21,622 nt of DNA from an uncultured Rickettsiales bacterium (GTDB taxonomy: Bacteria > Pseudomonadota > Alphaproteobacteria > Rickettsiales > Deianiraeaceae). The stretch lies in NCBI GenBank assembly GCA_946544555.1, contig CAMNMI010000005.1, forward strand, positions 1 through 21,622, given 5' to 3'. The notes below the pieces were generated by a model, which was given only the letters and a program-made list of their open reading frames with translations, searched no databases and was not told where the DNA came from. This document shows, piece by piece, positions 1-5,604 of this stretch. Each line of letters starts with the position of its first letter. Positions within the stretch are counted from its first letter, which is position 1. Position numbers and translations under genes: made by a program.

Positions 1-25
1 AGGGCGTGGCCTCGGGCAGCGCAAC
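1..25 (+). repeat. Right end of dispersed GC-rich palindromic element (copy A, cut by window start)
   Basis: These bases match the last 25 bases of the complete copies at 4289-4408 and 7815-7923 exactly, ending in the terminal GCGCAAC. The rest of the copy lies outside the window. A consensus -35 hexamer (TTGACA) begins 14 nt after its end, similar to the arrangement after the copy at 7815-7923. Confidence 0.9.
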
Positions 26-39
26 AACAAATGGATTGC

Positions 40-67
40 TTGACAGATTGGTTTATTTTTGTAAAAT
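40..67 (+). promoter_or_regulatory. Predicted sigma-70 promoter for the charged-protein gene
   Basis: TTGACA at 40-45 and TAAAAT at 62-67 are separated by 16 bp. Transcription would start near 74, leaving a leader of about 14 nt before the ATG at 88. This argues against the upstream in-frame ATG at 31, which lies before the promoter. Confidence 0.7.
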
Positions 68-87
68 ATCACTGTTATTTTGTCTTT

Positions 88-906
88 ATGGAAAAGAAAG
101 TAAATATAACTATAAATGGCAAAGAGATAACTAAAAAAGACGAAGACAAATCTGCAGTACAAGTAGTAAAAGATGTTTTAAAACAAACGCTTTCAGGAAT
201 ATTAGGAAACGTGTTTGGGAAAGCCGAGGATGATAAAAAAGAAGATAAAGACAAAAAGGAAGAAAAAAAAGAAAATAAAGAAGAAAATAAGAAAGCAGAT
301 GAGAAAGATAATAAAGAAACAAAAGAAGAAAAAACAACAGAAAAAGATGATGCGCAGGCTAAAATAAAACAATTAGAAGAAGAAAATAAAAAACTGCAAG
401 ATTTAGTCAAAGAGCTGCGTGATAAGTATAAAAATCCACCAAAAGAAAAGCAAGAAGAAAAGTTGGACAACGGAGATGAAGAAAAAGAATTAGAAGAAGA
501 GATAGATGATGATGAAGAAGAAGTAGAATTGGATACAGAGTATTATTCAGAAAAGCCCCCAAAAAAAATAAAAAAACAGGAGGACGAACCCATCAAAGAA
601 GAAATACAAAAACTCTCTTTTGATGAAAAAGTGGTAGATAATGGCTTTCCGGACATAGATTTACCACATGAAAAAGTTGAATTGGAAACAAATGACACAA
701 TTAAACCTATAATAAAAAAACCAATACCAATTCAGAATACACAAATTCCAAACCAAAGGGTTCAGACATCTATGAGGCAATACAACAACTTACAGCAACC
801 TCCGCAACATTTTCCATCGCGATTGCCAAGGCCGATACAAAGTGAAATTACCGATGACGACATAAATACGATTAATCAAGCATTGCGACAAATTCGCGGT
901 CATTAG
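88..906 (+). CDS. Hypothetical highly charged coiled-coil protein (272 aa)
   Basis: I do not recognise a family. The ATG at 88 is preferred over the in-frame ATG at 31 because a strong promoter (40-67) lies between them; no Shine-Dalgarno is visible. A short amphipathic N-terminus (residues about 1-45, including a VKDVLKQTLSGILGNVFG helix) is followed by a low-complexity Lys/Glu/Asp region (about 47-90), a probable coiled coil (about 91-115), a very acidic stretch (about 130-160) and a Pro/Gln-rich tail with several PIP/IPN motifs. There is no signal peptide or membrane segment, so it is probably cytoplasmic or an exported effector without a Sec signal. The A-rich coding strand differs from the neighbouring hisS. 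Its stop overlaps the stop of convergent hisS (903-906). It is real as an ORF; the function is unknown. Confidence 0.75.
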   Translation: MEKKVNITINGKEITKKDEDKSAVQVVKDVLKQTLSGILGNVFGKAEDDKKEDKDKKEEKKENKEENKKADEKDNKETKEEKTTEKDDAQAKIKQLEEENKKLQDLVKELRDKYKNPPKEKQEEKLDNGDEEKELEEEIDDDEEEVELDTEYYSEKPPKKIKKQEDEPIKEEIQKLSFDEKVVDNGFPDIDLPHEKVELETNDTIKPIIKKPIPIQNTQIPNQRVQTSMRQYNNLQQPPQHFPSRLPRPIQSEITDDDINTINQALRQIRGH

Positions 907-2063
907 CAAACGCATTGTTCCCCGCTTCCTAAATCCTTCTTCATTAGTTTGCCGTCCTTTTCAAAGATGATAAAATTTGCGCTAATCTGGTTGGCATATT
1001 TCAGTCCTTTGACAAAGTCATGCTGGTATGACAAATTTATCTCGTTGCGCGCATTGGCGATGAACTTGCTTTTGTCCGTGAGATGCAAATAAAGTGGCTG
1101 TTTTTTTGGCATTTTCGTGGCATCCATCAAGTCAAATAGGCGTTCAATTCCAAGTGCAAAGCCGAAGGCCGACAGCTTTTTCCCCGACATATCTTCAATC
1201 AGATTGTTGTATTCGCCGCCGCCGCAGCAGGCATTTTGTGTCTCACCGATTTTGTCAGTAATAACCTCAAACACAAAACCAGAGTAGTAATCCAGCCCGC
1301 GCACGAGGTTGTTGTCAATTTCAAATTTATCATCAAACGAGTGCAAAAACTGCTTGTGCTCTTTGGTGAGATAATCCTGTATTTTTGGTGCATTTTCAAG
1401 GATTTTCTTATCGCCATCGTCCTTGCTGTCAAGAATGCGTAAAATGTTGGTCTCCAAGCGCCGTTGGCTGTCTTCACTGAGGCCACTTTTATAGTTCACC
1501 AGATACTCTTTTAATGCCGCCGTATAGTTTGCGCGCTCGTCCTTTTCCCCGAGATAATTTATCTTCACTTTGACGTCTTTTACGCCAATTTTGTCAAGCA
1601 GTTCGCACACCATGTCGAGATATACCTTTATCTCCTGTGCCATGTCTTTTAGGCCAAATATCTCAAAATTGAGTTGGTTGAATTGACGGTAGCGACCTTT
1701 TTGTGGGCGGTCGTAGCGGAACACTGGGCCGTAGGAGAAATATTTGTGTGGAAATGGCCCTTGGAACAGCCCGTTTTCAATGACAAAACGGCACACGCCA
1801 GCAGTCATTTCGGGGCGCAAGGCCAGCGTATCGCCGCCACGGTCTTCAAAACGATAGATTTCTTTGTGCACGATATCGCTCTCGTTGCCAAGGTTGCGCT
1901 CAAACAGCGAGGTATATTCCACAATCGGCACAGTCAGATGCTGGAAGTTGTATTTCTCTGCCAATTCAGCTGCCGTGCTAACGATAAAATCAAATTTGTT
2001 TGCTTCCTCGCCAATCAAGTCCTTCATGCCGCGGACAAGGCGATAACTTTCATCTTTTGCCAT
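903..2063 (-). CDS. hisS: Histidine--tRNA ligase (HisRS), shortened C-terminus
   Basis: Class II aminoacyl-tRNA synthetase that charges tRNA-His with histidine in the cytoplasm. Visible landmarks are motif 2 (FRYDRPQKGRYRQFNQ, residues about 115-130), the histidine A motif LVRGLDYY (253-260, with the catalytic Arg), a HisB-like GGGEYNNL (281-288) and motif 3 GFALGIERL (301-309). Two positions look unusual: FNQ where bacterial enzymes usually have FHQ, and GGGEYN where GGGRYD is usual. At 386 aa it is somewhat shorter than typical enzymes (about 420), and the region after residue 325 is a poor match to the anticodon-binding domain. The start is the only upstream Met, with no Shine-Dalgarno before it. 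A repeat copy (2112-2220) lies between its start and acpP. It is convergent with the charged-protein gene and overlaps it by 4 nt. Confidence 0.96.
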   Translation of the reverse strand: MAKDESYRLVRGMKDLIGEEANKFDFIVSTAAELAEKYNFQHLTVPIVEYTSLFERNLGNESDIVHKEIYRFEDRGGDTLALRPEMTAGVCRFVIENGLFQGPFPHKYFSYGPVFRYDRPQKGRYRQFNQLNFEIFGLKDMAQEIKVYLDMVCELLDKIGVKDVKVKINYLGEKDERANYTAALKEYLVNYKSGLSEDSQRRLETNILRILDSKDDGDKKILENAPKIQDYLTKEHKQFLHSFDDKFEIDNNLVRGLDYYSGFVFEVITDKIGETQNACCGGGEYNNLIEDMSGKKLSAFGFALGIERLFDLMDATKMPKKQPLYLHLTDKSKFIANARNEINLSYQHDFVKGLKYANQISANFIIFEKDGKLMKKDLGSGEQCVC

Positions 2064-2111
2064 GTTGACAGTGAAAAACAGGTTATTTTAATTGCAAGGT
2101 GGATATTTTAT

Positions 2112-2220
2112 GTTGCGCCGCCCGAGGCCACGCCCTCGCCATTTGGCTGCGCCTTGCTCCATCCGCCCTCGCTGCGCTCGGGCTCCGCTCATCGGCCAAA
2201 TGCGCTCCGCGCCGCGCAAC
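2112..2220 (-). repeat. Dispersed GC-rich palindromic element (copy B, complete, 109 bp)
   Basis: On the minus strand this copy runs GTTGCGCGGCGCGGAGC ... GCAGCGCAAC-type end (here GCGGCGCAAC), with the shared core GAGCGGAGCCCGAGCG followed by GCGAGGGCGGATGGAGC. The inner arms are CATTTGGC and GCCAAATG, perfectly complementary. It occupies the space between divergent hisS and acpP. A TTGCAA hexamer at 2092-2097 begins 14 nt beyond its right end, towards hisS. Both strands have long open frames through the element, which falsely extends acpP upstream. Confidence 0.92.
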
Positions 2221-2269
2221 AACCCCAATTTCAATTTCCCTCTTGCTTTTTATTTTTTTAGTTTATCCA

Positions 2270-2278
2270 TGCTATAAA
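2270..2278 (+). promoter_or_regulatory. Candidate extended -10 promoter for acpP
   Basis: TGCTATAAA at 2270-2278 fits an extended -10 (TGn before TATAAA). No good -35 sits at 16-18 bp. It would start transcription near 2285, about 9 nt before the acpP ATG at 2294. Confidence 0.45.
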
Positions 2279-2293
2279 TTTAATTATTTGAAT

Positions 2294-2527
2294 ATGAGTG
2301 ACACATTTGATAGAGTTAAAAAGATTGTCATTGAGCAACTTGGAGCCGACGCTGATGCAGTCAAAAGCGAGGCATCATTTACAGGTGATTTGGGTGCAGA
2401 CAGCTTAGATACTGTTGAGTTGATTATGGCTTTTGAAGAGGAGTTTGGTCTTGAAATTGCTGATGAAGATGCAGAAAAAATCAAAACAGTCGGTGATGCA
2501 GTCGGCTACATTGAAAGCCACAAATAA
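2294..2527 (+). CDS. acpP: Acyl carrier protein
   Basis: A 77-residue acyl carrier protein, the normal family length. It carries growing fatty acyl chains on 4'-phosphopantetheine in type II fatty acid synthesis. The attachment motif GADSLDTVEL is present with Ser37, followed by the acidic recognition helix (EEEFGLEIADEDAEKI). The frame is open further upstream through the repeat element to a GTG at 2099, but the ATG at 2294 gives the standard protein and has a promoter-like site just before it. fabF follows after a 14-nt gap on the same strand, the common acpP-fabF pairing, so the two are probably co-transcribed. Confidence 0.98.
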   Translation: MSDTFDRVKKIVIEQLGADADAVKSEASFTGDLGADSLDTVELIMAFEEEFGLEIADEDAEKIKTVGDAVGYIESHK

Positions 2528-2541
2528 TTTTTGTTTTCCCA

Positions 2542-3852
2542 ATGCGTAGAGTTGTTATTACAGGTTGCGGTGCTCTTACGCCGCGCGGTGATGATGTTGA
2601 AAGCGCATGGGGAAGTATATTATCTAAACAATCTTGGATTGGAAACATCACCAAATTTGATCCATCGCAGATGAAAAGTCATGTCTGCGGTGAAGTGAAA
2701 ATCACTGACGAACTGGTTGAAAAATACTCAAAACTCATATCTGTCAAGGAACGCCGCCGCATGGATGATGTTGAATATGTTGCGATAATCACTGCCTTCA
2801 ATGCCCTGTCAGACGCAGGTTTGATTGACAAAACTAAACTGCAAGCAGAGGGAGAAAACGTGTTTGACCTCCAAAACAATGGGTGTTCTTATGATACAAA
2901 CCGTTTTGGAACATTTATTGGTTCTGGAATTGGAGGACTAAAAGTGCTGCAAGAAGGTATCATCACGCTACATGAAAAGGGGCCACGTAGGGTTTCACCA
3001 TTTTTCTTGCCGGCTGCCTTAACTAATATGTCCGCCGGAAATGTGGCATTGAAATTTGGATTGAAGGGCGCAACAATGACGCATGTCTCAGCATGCGCGT
3101 CAAGCACACACTCAATCGGTGAGGCCTTTGAATATATCCGCAACGGCAAACTGGATGCATGCGTAGCTGGTGGAACTGAAATGGCTGTCTGTGAAATTGG
3201 CATTGCAGGATTTGATGCTATGAACGCACTGTCAACGAAGTATAATGACAATCCTGCAAAGGCAAGCAGGGCGCTTGACAAGGACAGAGACGGGTTTGTA
3301 ATGAGCGAAGGGTCGGCCGTACTTGTGCTGGAAGAATTGGAACATGCAAAAGCTCGCGGAGCAAAGATATACTGCGAAATTGCTGGTTATGGTGCAAGCT
3401 GTGATGCGCATCATATTACTGCCCCTGATGCTGAGGGACGCGGTGCAAGTCGCGCAATGGAAATAGCAATCGCGGATGCCAACATGACCGCCGCCGACAT
3501 TGATTATATCAACTTGCATGGGACATCCACACCAATGGGAGACATATGCGAGATAAAAGCAATTCGGAATACTTTTGGCGAGTATGCTAACAAAGTGGCT
3601 ATATCATCAACCAAGTCAATTACTGGACACTTGTTGGGCGCAACTGGTGCATTGGAGGCAATGTTCTGCGCGTTGACGATAAAAAATCAGGTTGTTCCAC
3701 CAAGTGCAAATATTGAAAATTTGGCCGACGAGTGCGCTGGAATGAATATCGTTCAGGAGGCAAAGCAGCAGGAAATCAACACAACGATGTCAAATTCATT
3801 CGGCTTTGGCGGCACAAATGGCTGTCTGGTGTTAAAGAAATACGTGGACTAA
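2542..3852 (+). CDS. fabF: Beta-ketoacyl-ACP synthase II
   Basis: Condensing enzyme that extends acyl-ACP with malonyl-ACP in fatty acid elongation. The Cys-His-His triad is visible: Cys185 in VSACASSTH, His326 in NLHGTSTPMGD and His363 in SITGHLLGATGALEA, with Lys358 also conserved; the C-terminal SNSFGFGGTNG loop is intact (about 417-427). At 436 aa it is slightly longer than typical FabF (about 413); an insert of roughly 20 residues around 100-120 (ENVFDLQNNGCSYDTN) accounts for this. It follows acpP by 14 nt with no Shine-Dalgarno. Its TAA shares one base with the rimM ATG (TAATG at 3850-3854), indicating translational coupling. Confidence 0.97.
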   Translation: MRRVVITGCGALTPRGDDVESAWGSILSKQSWIGNITKFDPSQMKSHVCGEVKITDELVEKYSKLISVKERRRMDDVEYVAIITAFNALSDAGLIDKTKLQAEGENVFDLQNNGCSYDTNRFGTFIGSGIGGLKVLQEGIITLHEKGPRRVSPFFLPAALTNMSAGNVALKFGLKGATMTHVSACASSTHSIGEAFEYIRNGKLDACVAGGTEMAVCEIGIAGFDAMNALSTKYNDNPAKASRALDKDRDGFVMSEGSAVLVLEELEHAKARGAKIYCEIAGYGASCDAHHITAPDAEGRGASRAMEIAIADANMTAADIDYINLHGTSTPMGDICEIKAIRNTFGEYANKVAISSTKSITGHLLGATGALEAMFCALTIKNQVVPPSANIENLADECAGMNIVQEAKQQEINTTMSNSFGFGGTNGCLVLKKYVD

Positions 3853-4286
3853 TGGTTAAAAAGCCAATCGGATATATCAGTTATACTCATGGGCTGGATG
3901 GCAAGGTGAAAATCGTGCCAATGGTTCCGTGCGATGAATTTGAGGACCTCATAGAGAATAATCAGTCAATCTTTGATGACAAAGGTGCGCCAATGGAAGT
4001 CAGTATTTTTGCATTCAATGGGAAGGTGTTTTTGTGCAGGATAGAGGGTGTTAACGACATTGATGCGGCCAAAAAGCTAACTAAACACGAGATATTCATT
4101 GAGGTTGCAGATGATGAGTATATTGACCCTGAAACGCTCATGGGGAAGGAGATTTATGATAAGCAGACAAAACAGCCACTCGGAAAGGTTGTTGACTATG
4201 GCGACTTTGGCGGCGGAATGCTTGTGCTTGCTAAAAATGGTAAGGAGGAGACATGGCATTTGGTTGATGCGGTTATGACAATATAA
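3852..4286 (+). CDS. rimM: 16S rRNA processing protein RimM, C-terminally truncated
   Basis: RimM binds the 30S subunit (protein S19) and helps 16S rRNA maturation. The N-terminal domain begins GYISYTHGLDGKVKI, matching the family G-x-hG-xxG-xhkh pattern. The PRC-barrel part is recognised from LMGKEIYD and PLGKVVDYGDFGGGMLVL (residues about 97-126). At 144 aa it is shorter than the usual 165-182 and stops about 20-25 residues before the normal end, where the last beta strands of the barrel would be. A repeat element begins 2 nt after the stop. The start is the ATG overlapping the fabF stop; the frame is open 40 codons further upstream inside fabF, but that segment has no RimM similarity. The usual partners rpsP, trmD and rplS are absent here. 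Confidence 0.88.
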   Translation: MVKKPIGYISYTHGLDGKVKIVPMVPCDEFEDLIENNQSIFDDKGAPMEVSIFAFNGKVFLCRIEGVNDIDAAKKLTKHEIFIEVADDEYIDPETLMGKEIYDKQTKQPLGKVVDYGDFGGGMLVLAKNGKEETWHLVDAVMTI

Positions 4287-4288
4287 AG

Positions 4289-4408
4289 GTTGCGCGGCGC
4301 GGAGCGCATTTGGCCGCCGAGCGGAGCCCGAGCGGGAGCGAGGGCGGATGGAGCGAGGCGTAGCGTAGCGGTGCCAAATGGCGAGGGCGTGGCCTCGGGC
4401 AGCGCAAC
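4289..4408 (+). repeat. Dispersed GC-rich palindromic element (copy C, complete, 120 bp)
   Basis: It begins GTTGCGCGGCGCGGAGC and ends GGCCTCGGGCAGCGCAAC. The inner arms CATTTGGC and GCCAAATG are perfectly complementary and flank the core. It is longer than the 109-bp copies mainly because of a short tandem repeat (CGTAGCGTAGCG) next to the right arm. The right end contains its own small hairpin, CGAGG-GCGTGG-CCTCG. It lies between convergent rimM and the 4418-4927 gene and could act as a bidirectional terminator, which is inference. Confidence 0.93.
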
Positions 4409-4417
4409 AGGAAAAAA

Positions 4418-4927
4418 CTATTTTATTCCATAAAACACCTCAATGATGTTTTCTATTTTCATCTTGGTGATGGCAGAATGCAAGAGGCGACGGTCGGTCT
4501 TTGTCATATGCTTTTTTGTTTCCATGAAACATCTTCTAACCTTCTTGGCGAGCGTATCAGCATCTTTTCCCGATTTCAAATCACTGAGCTTAAAACGAAT
4601 GCTTGTGTTGTCTTTGGCTAACTCTAAAACCTCATTCTTGATAGCTTCCAACTTCTCTTTTTCATCACCAGCAAGGTTTTCTTGCAAGCAACGTTCAGAA
4701 TTTGTTTTGAAGATCATTATGGCACTTCTCTCCTTTTCTGCCATCTGTTTGCCAATGTGCTTTTTTACTGTATAAAACTTAATTTCACGATTTAAATAAT
4801 TTTTTTTTACTTTATCACTGCAACAAAACTTACAACCTATAAACAGACCAAGCCAGAATGTCAAAAACAGTGTCAAAACCGATGCAATGTATAACATGAT
4901 TTGTTGTTTTTTTGTTCTCTGGGCCAT
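4418..4927 (-). CDS. Hypothetical single-pass membrane protein (169 aa)
   Basis: No family recognised. A basic N-terminus (AQRTKKQQ) is followed by a hydrophobic segment at residues about 11-31 and then a Cys cluster, GCKFCC (Cys32, 35, 36). By the positive-inside rule the C-terminal 130 residues would face the periplasm. A lipobox reading (FIGC) is possible but weak because position -3 is Phe. The soluble part is Lys/Glu-rich and mostly helical by eye (EKEKLEAIKNEVLELAK), so it may be a coiled coil. It has its own promoter (4956-4985) and stands alone, convergent with rimM across a repeat copy. The function is unknown. Confidence 0.75.
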   Translation of the reverse strand: MAQRTKKQQIMLYIASVLTLFLTFWLGLFIGCKFCCSDKVKKNYLNREIKFYTVKKHIGKQMAEKERSAIMIFKTNSERCLQENLAGDEKEKLEAIKNEVLELAKDNTSIRFKLSDLKSGKDADTLAKKVRRCFMETKKHMTKTDRRLLHSAITKMKIENIIEVFYGIK

Positions 4928-4955
4928 AAAGCAGACAGCTAACTGTTTTTATGTT

Positions 4956-4985
4956 AATATAATTGTCAAGGTGAGAACTTTTCAA
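4956..4985 (-). promoter_or_regulatory. Candidate promoter for the 169-aa membrane protein
   Basis: Read on the minus strand, TTGAAA (4980-4985) and TATATT (4956-4961) are 18 bp apart. Between them lies CTTGACAATTAT (4959-4970), a 12-mer also present twice in the rpsO/TPR intergenic region. The leader would be about 22 nt. Confidence 0.5.
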
Positions 4986-5049
4986 ATTGGGTTTTGCCGC
5001 CCCAGAGATATGCTATCGCGGTTTGTATTTCGCTCATTGACAAACTCAC

Positions 5050-5065
5050 TTTGCACTGATGCAAA
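5050..5065. promoter_or_regulatory. Small palindrome in a divergent intergenic region
   Basis: TTTGCA-CTGA-TGCAAA is a perfect 6-bp inverted repeat with a 4-nt loop. It lies in the 240-bp gap between two divergently transcribed orphan genes, so an operator site is possible. Nothing else supports this. Confidence 0.22.
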
Positions 5066-5125
5066 ACTCATCAATATGAAAATTTAAAAGAAAAAGTTCA
5101 ACAAATACAACTTTATTCATTTTAC

Positions 5126-5153
5126 TTGCAAATTTCAATAAAACAAATAAGAT
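5126..5153 (+). promoter_or_regulatory. Candidate promoter for the two-helix membrane protein
   Basis: TTGCAA (5126-5131) and TAAGAT (5148-5153) are 16 bp apart. The predicted start near 5160 leaves a leader of only about 8 nt before the ATG at 5168. Confidence 0.55.
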
Positions 5154-5167
5154 ATGTATATTGACAT

Positions 5168-5584
5168 ATGTCCTATCGCACAGACGCTTACGATGCATTG
5201 ACGACCTCTGATGAGCCATGGAAACTCGGCGGTGGTATACTTGTAACGGCGTCTTTTGTAATTGCTCCATGTGTTGCGTTATTTGTGCCCGGTGCAGCGT
5301 TAATTGCTTTAATAGCCGGCGCGGTCGGTACGATAGGCGGCTTAGCCATGTGTGCTGTTGGACATTATAAACATAATAAAGAAGTTAGGAAATACCTATT
5401 GGAAGAGCGTGCAGTCCGATTGCAGAACAGCCAAACGTATGCTAAAGGATACGAGAAAGGAATGGAAAAACACGGAATAGCTTATCCTGTGCGTCCAAAT
5501 GTTGGTTGCTCGCCAGAGAAACGCGATATAAATTATGATGTTAAATACTCAACAAAGTCGTGTGAGAAACAGTTGGAGCGTTGA
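5168..5584 (+). CDS. Hypothetical protein with a Gly/Ala-rich transmembrane hairpin (138 aa)
   Basis: No family recognised. Residues 21-40 and 43-65 form two hydrophobic, Gly/Ala-rich segments separated by a short PG turn, giving a membrane hairpin with both ends on the same side. The second segment (IAGAVGTIGGLAMCAVG) has glycine-zipper spacing. A charged helix follows (HKHNKEVRKYLLEERAVRLQ lies about 66-86, His-rich at its start) and the tail is polar with two cysteines. A bilobed hydrophobic hairpin with short flanks is also seen in membrane-inserted effectors of intracellular bacteria, but that is only shape similarity. It has its own promoter, no Shine-Dalgarno, and ends 20 nt from the convergent ankyrin gene. 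Confidence 0.75.
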   Translation: MSYRTDAYDALTTSDEPWKLGGGILVTASFVIAPCVALFVPGAALIALIAGAVGTIGGLAMCAVGHYKHNKEVRKYLLEERAVRLQNSQTYAKGYEKGMEKHGIAYPVRPNVGCSPEKRDINYDVKYSTKSCEKQLER

Positions 5585-5604
5585 TGCGTTATTCATTTTG
5601 CATT

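Noticed and set aside
31..87. Upstream ATG at 31 for the charged-protein gene
   Set aside because: It lies before the -35 and -10 hexamers at 40-67, so it would not be in the transcript.
1674..2261. Plus-strand ORF of 195 codons opposite hisS
   Set aside because: It is antisense to the conserved hisS N-terminal half and then enters the repeat; no family features.
2099..2293. In-frame N-terminal extension of acpP from a GTG at 2099 (65 extra codons)
   Set aside because: The extension is mostly repeat element, ACP has a fixed length of about 77 residues, and a promoter-like site lies at 2270-2278, downstream of the GTG.
3732..3851. In-frame extension of rimM upstream into fabF
   Set aside because: Those 40 codons are out-of-frame fabF with no RimM similarity; the ATG overlapping the fabF stop gives a normal RimM N-terminus.
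5037..5042. TTGACA in the 240-bp divergent intergenic region as a promoter for the 138-aa gene
   Set aside because: No -10 lies at 15-19 bp; the TTGCAA/TAAGAT pair at 5126-5153 is better placed.
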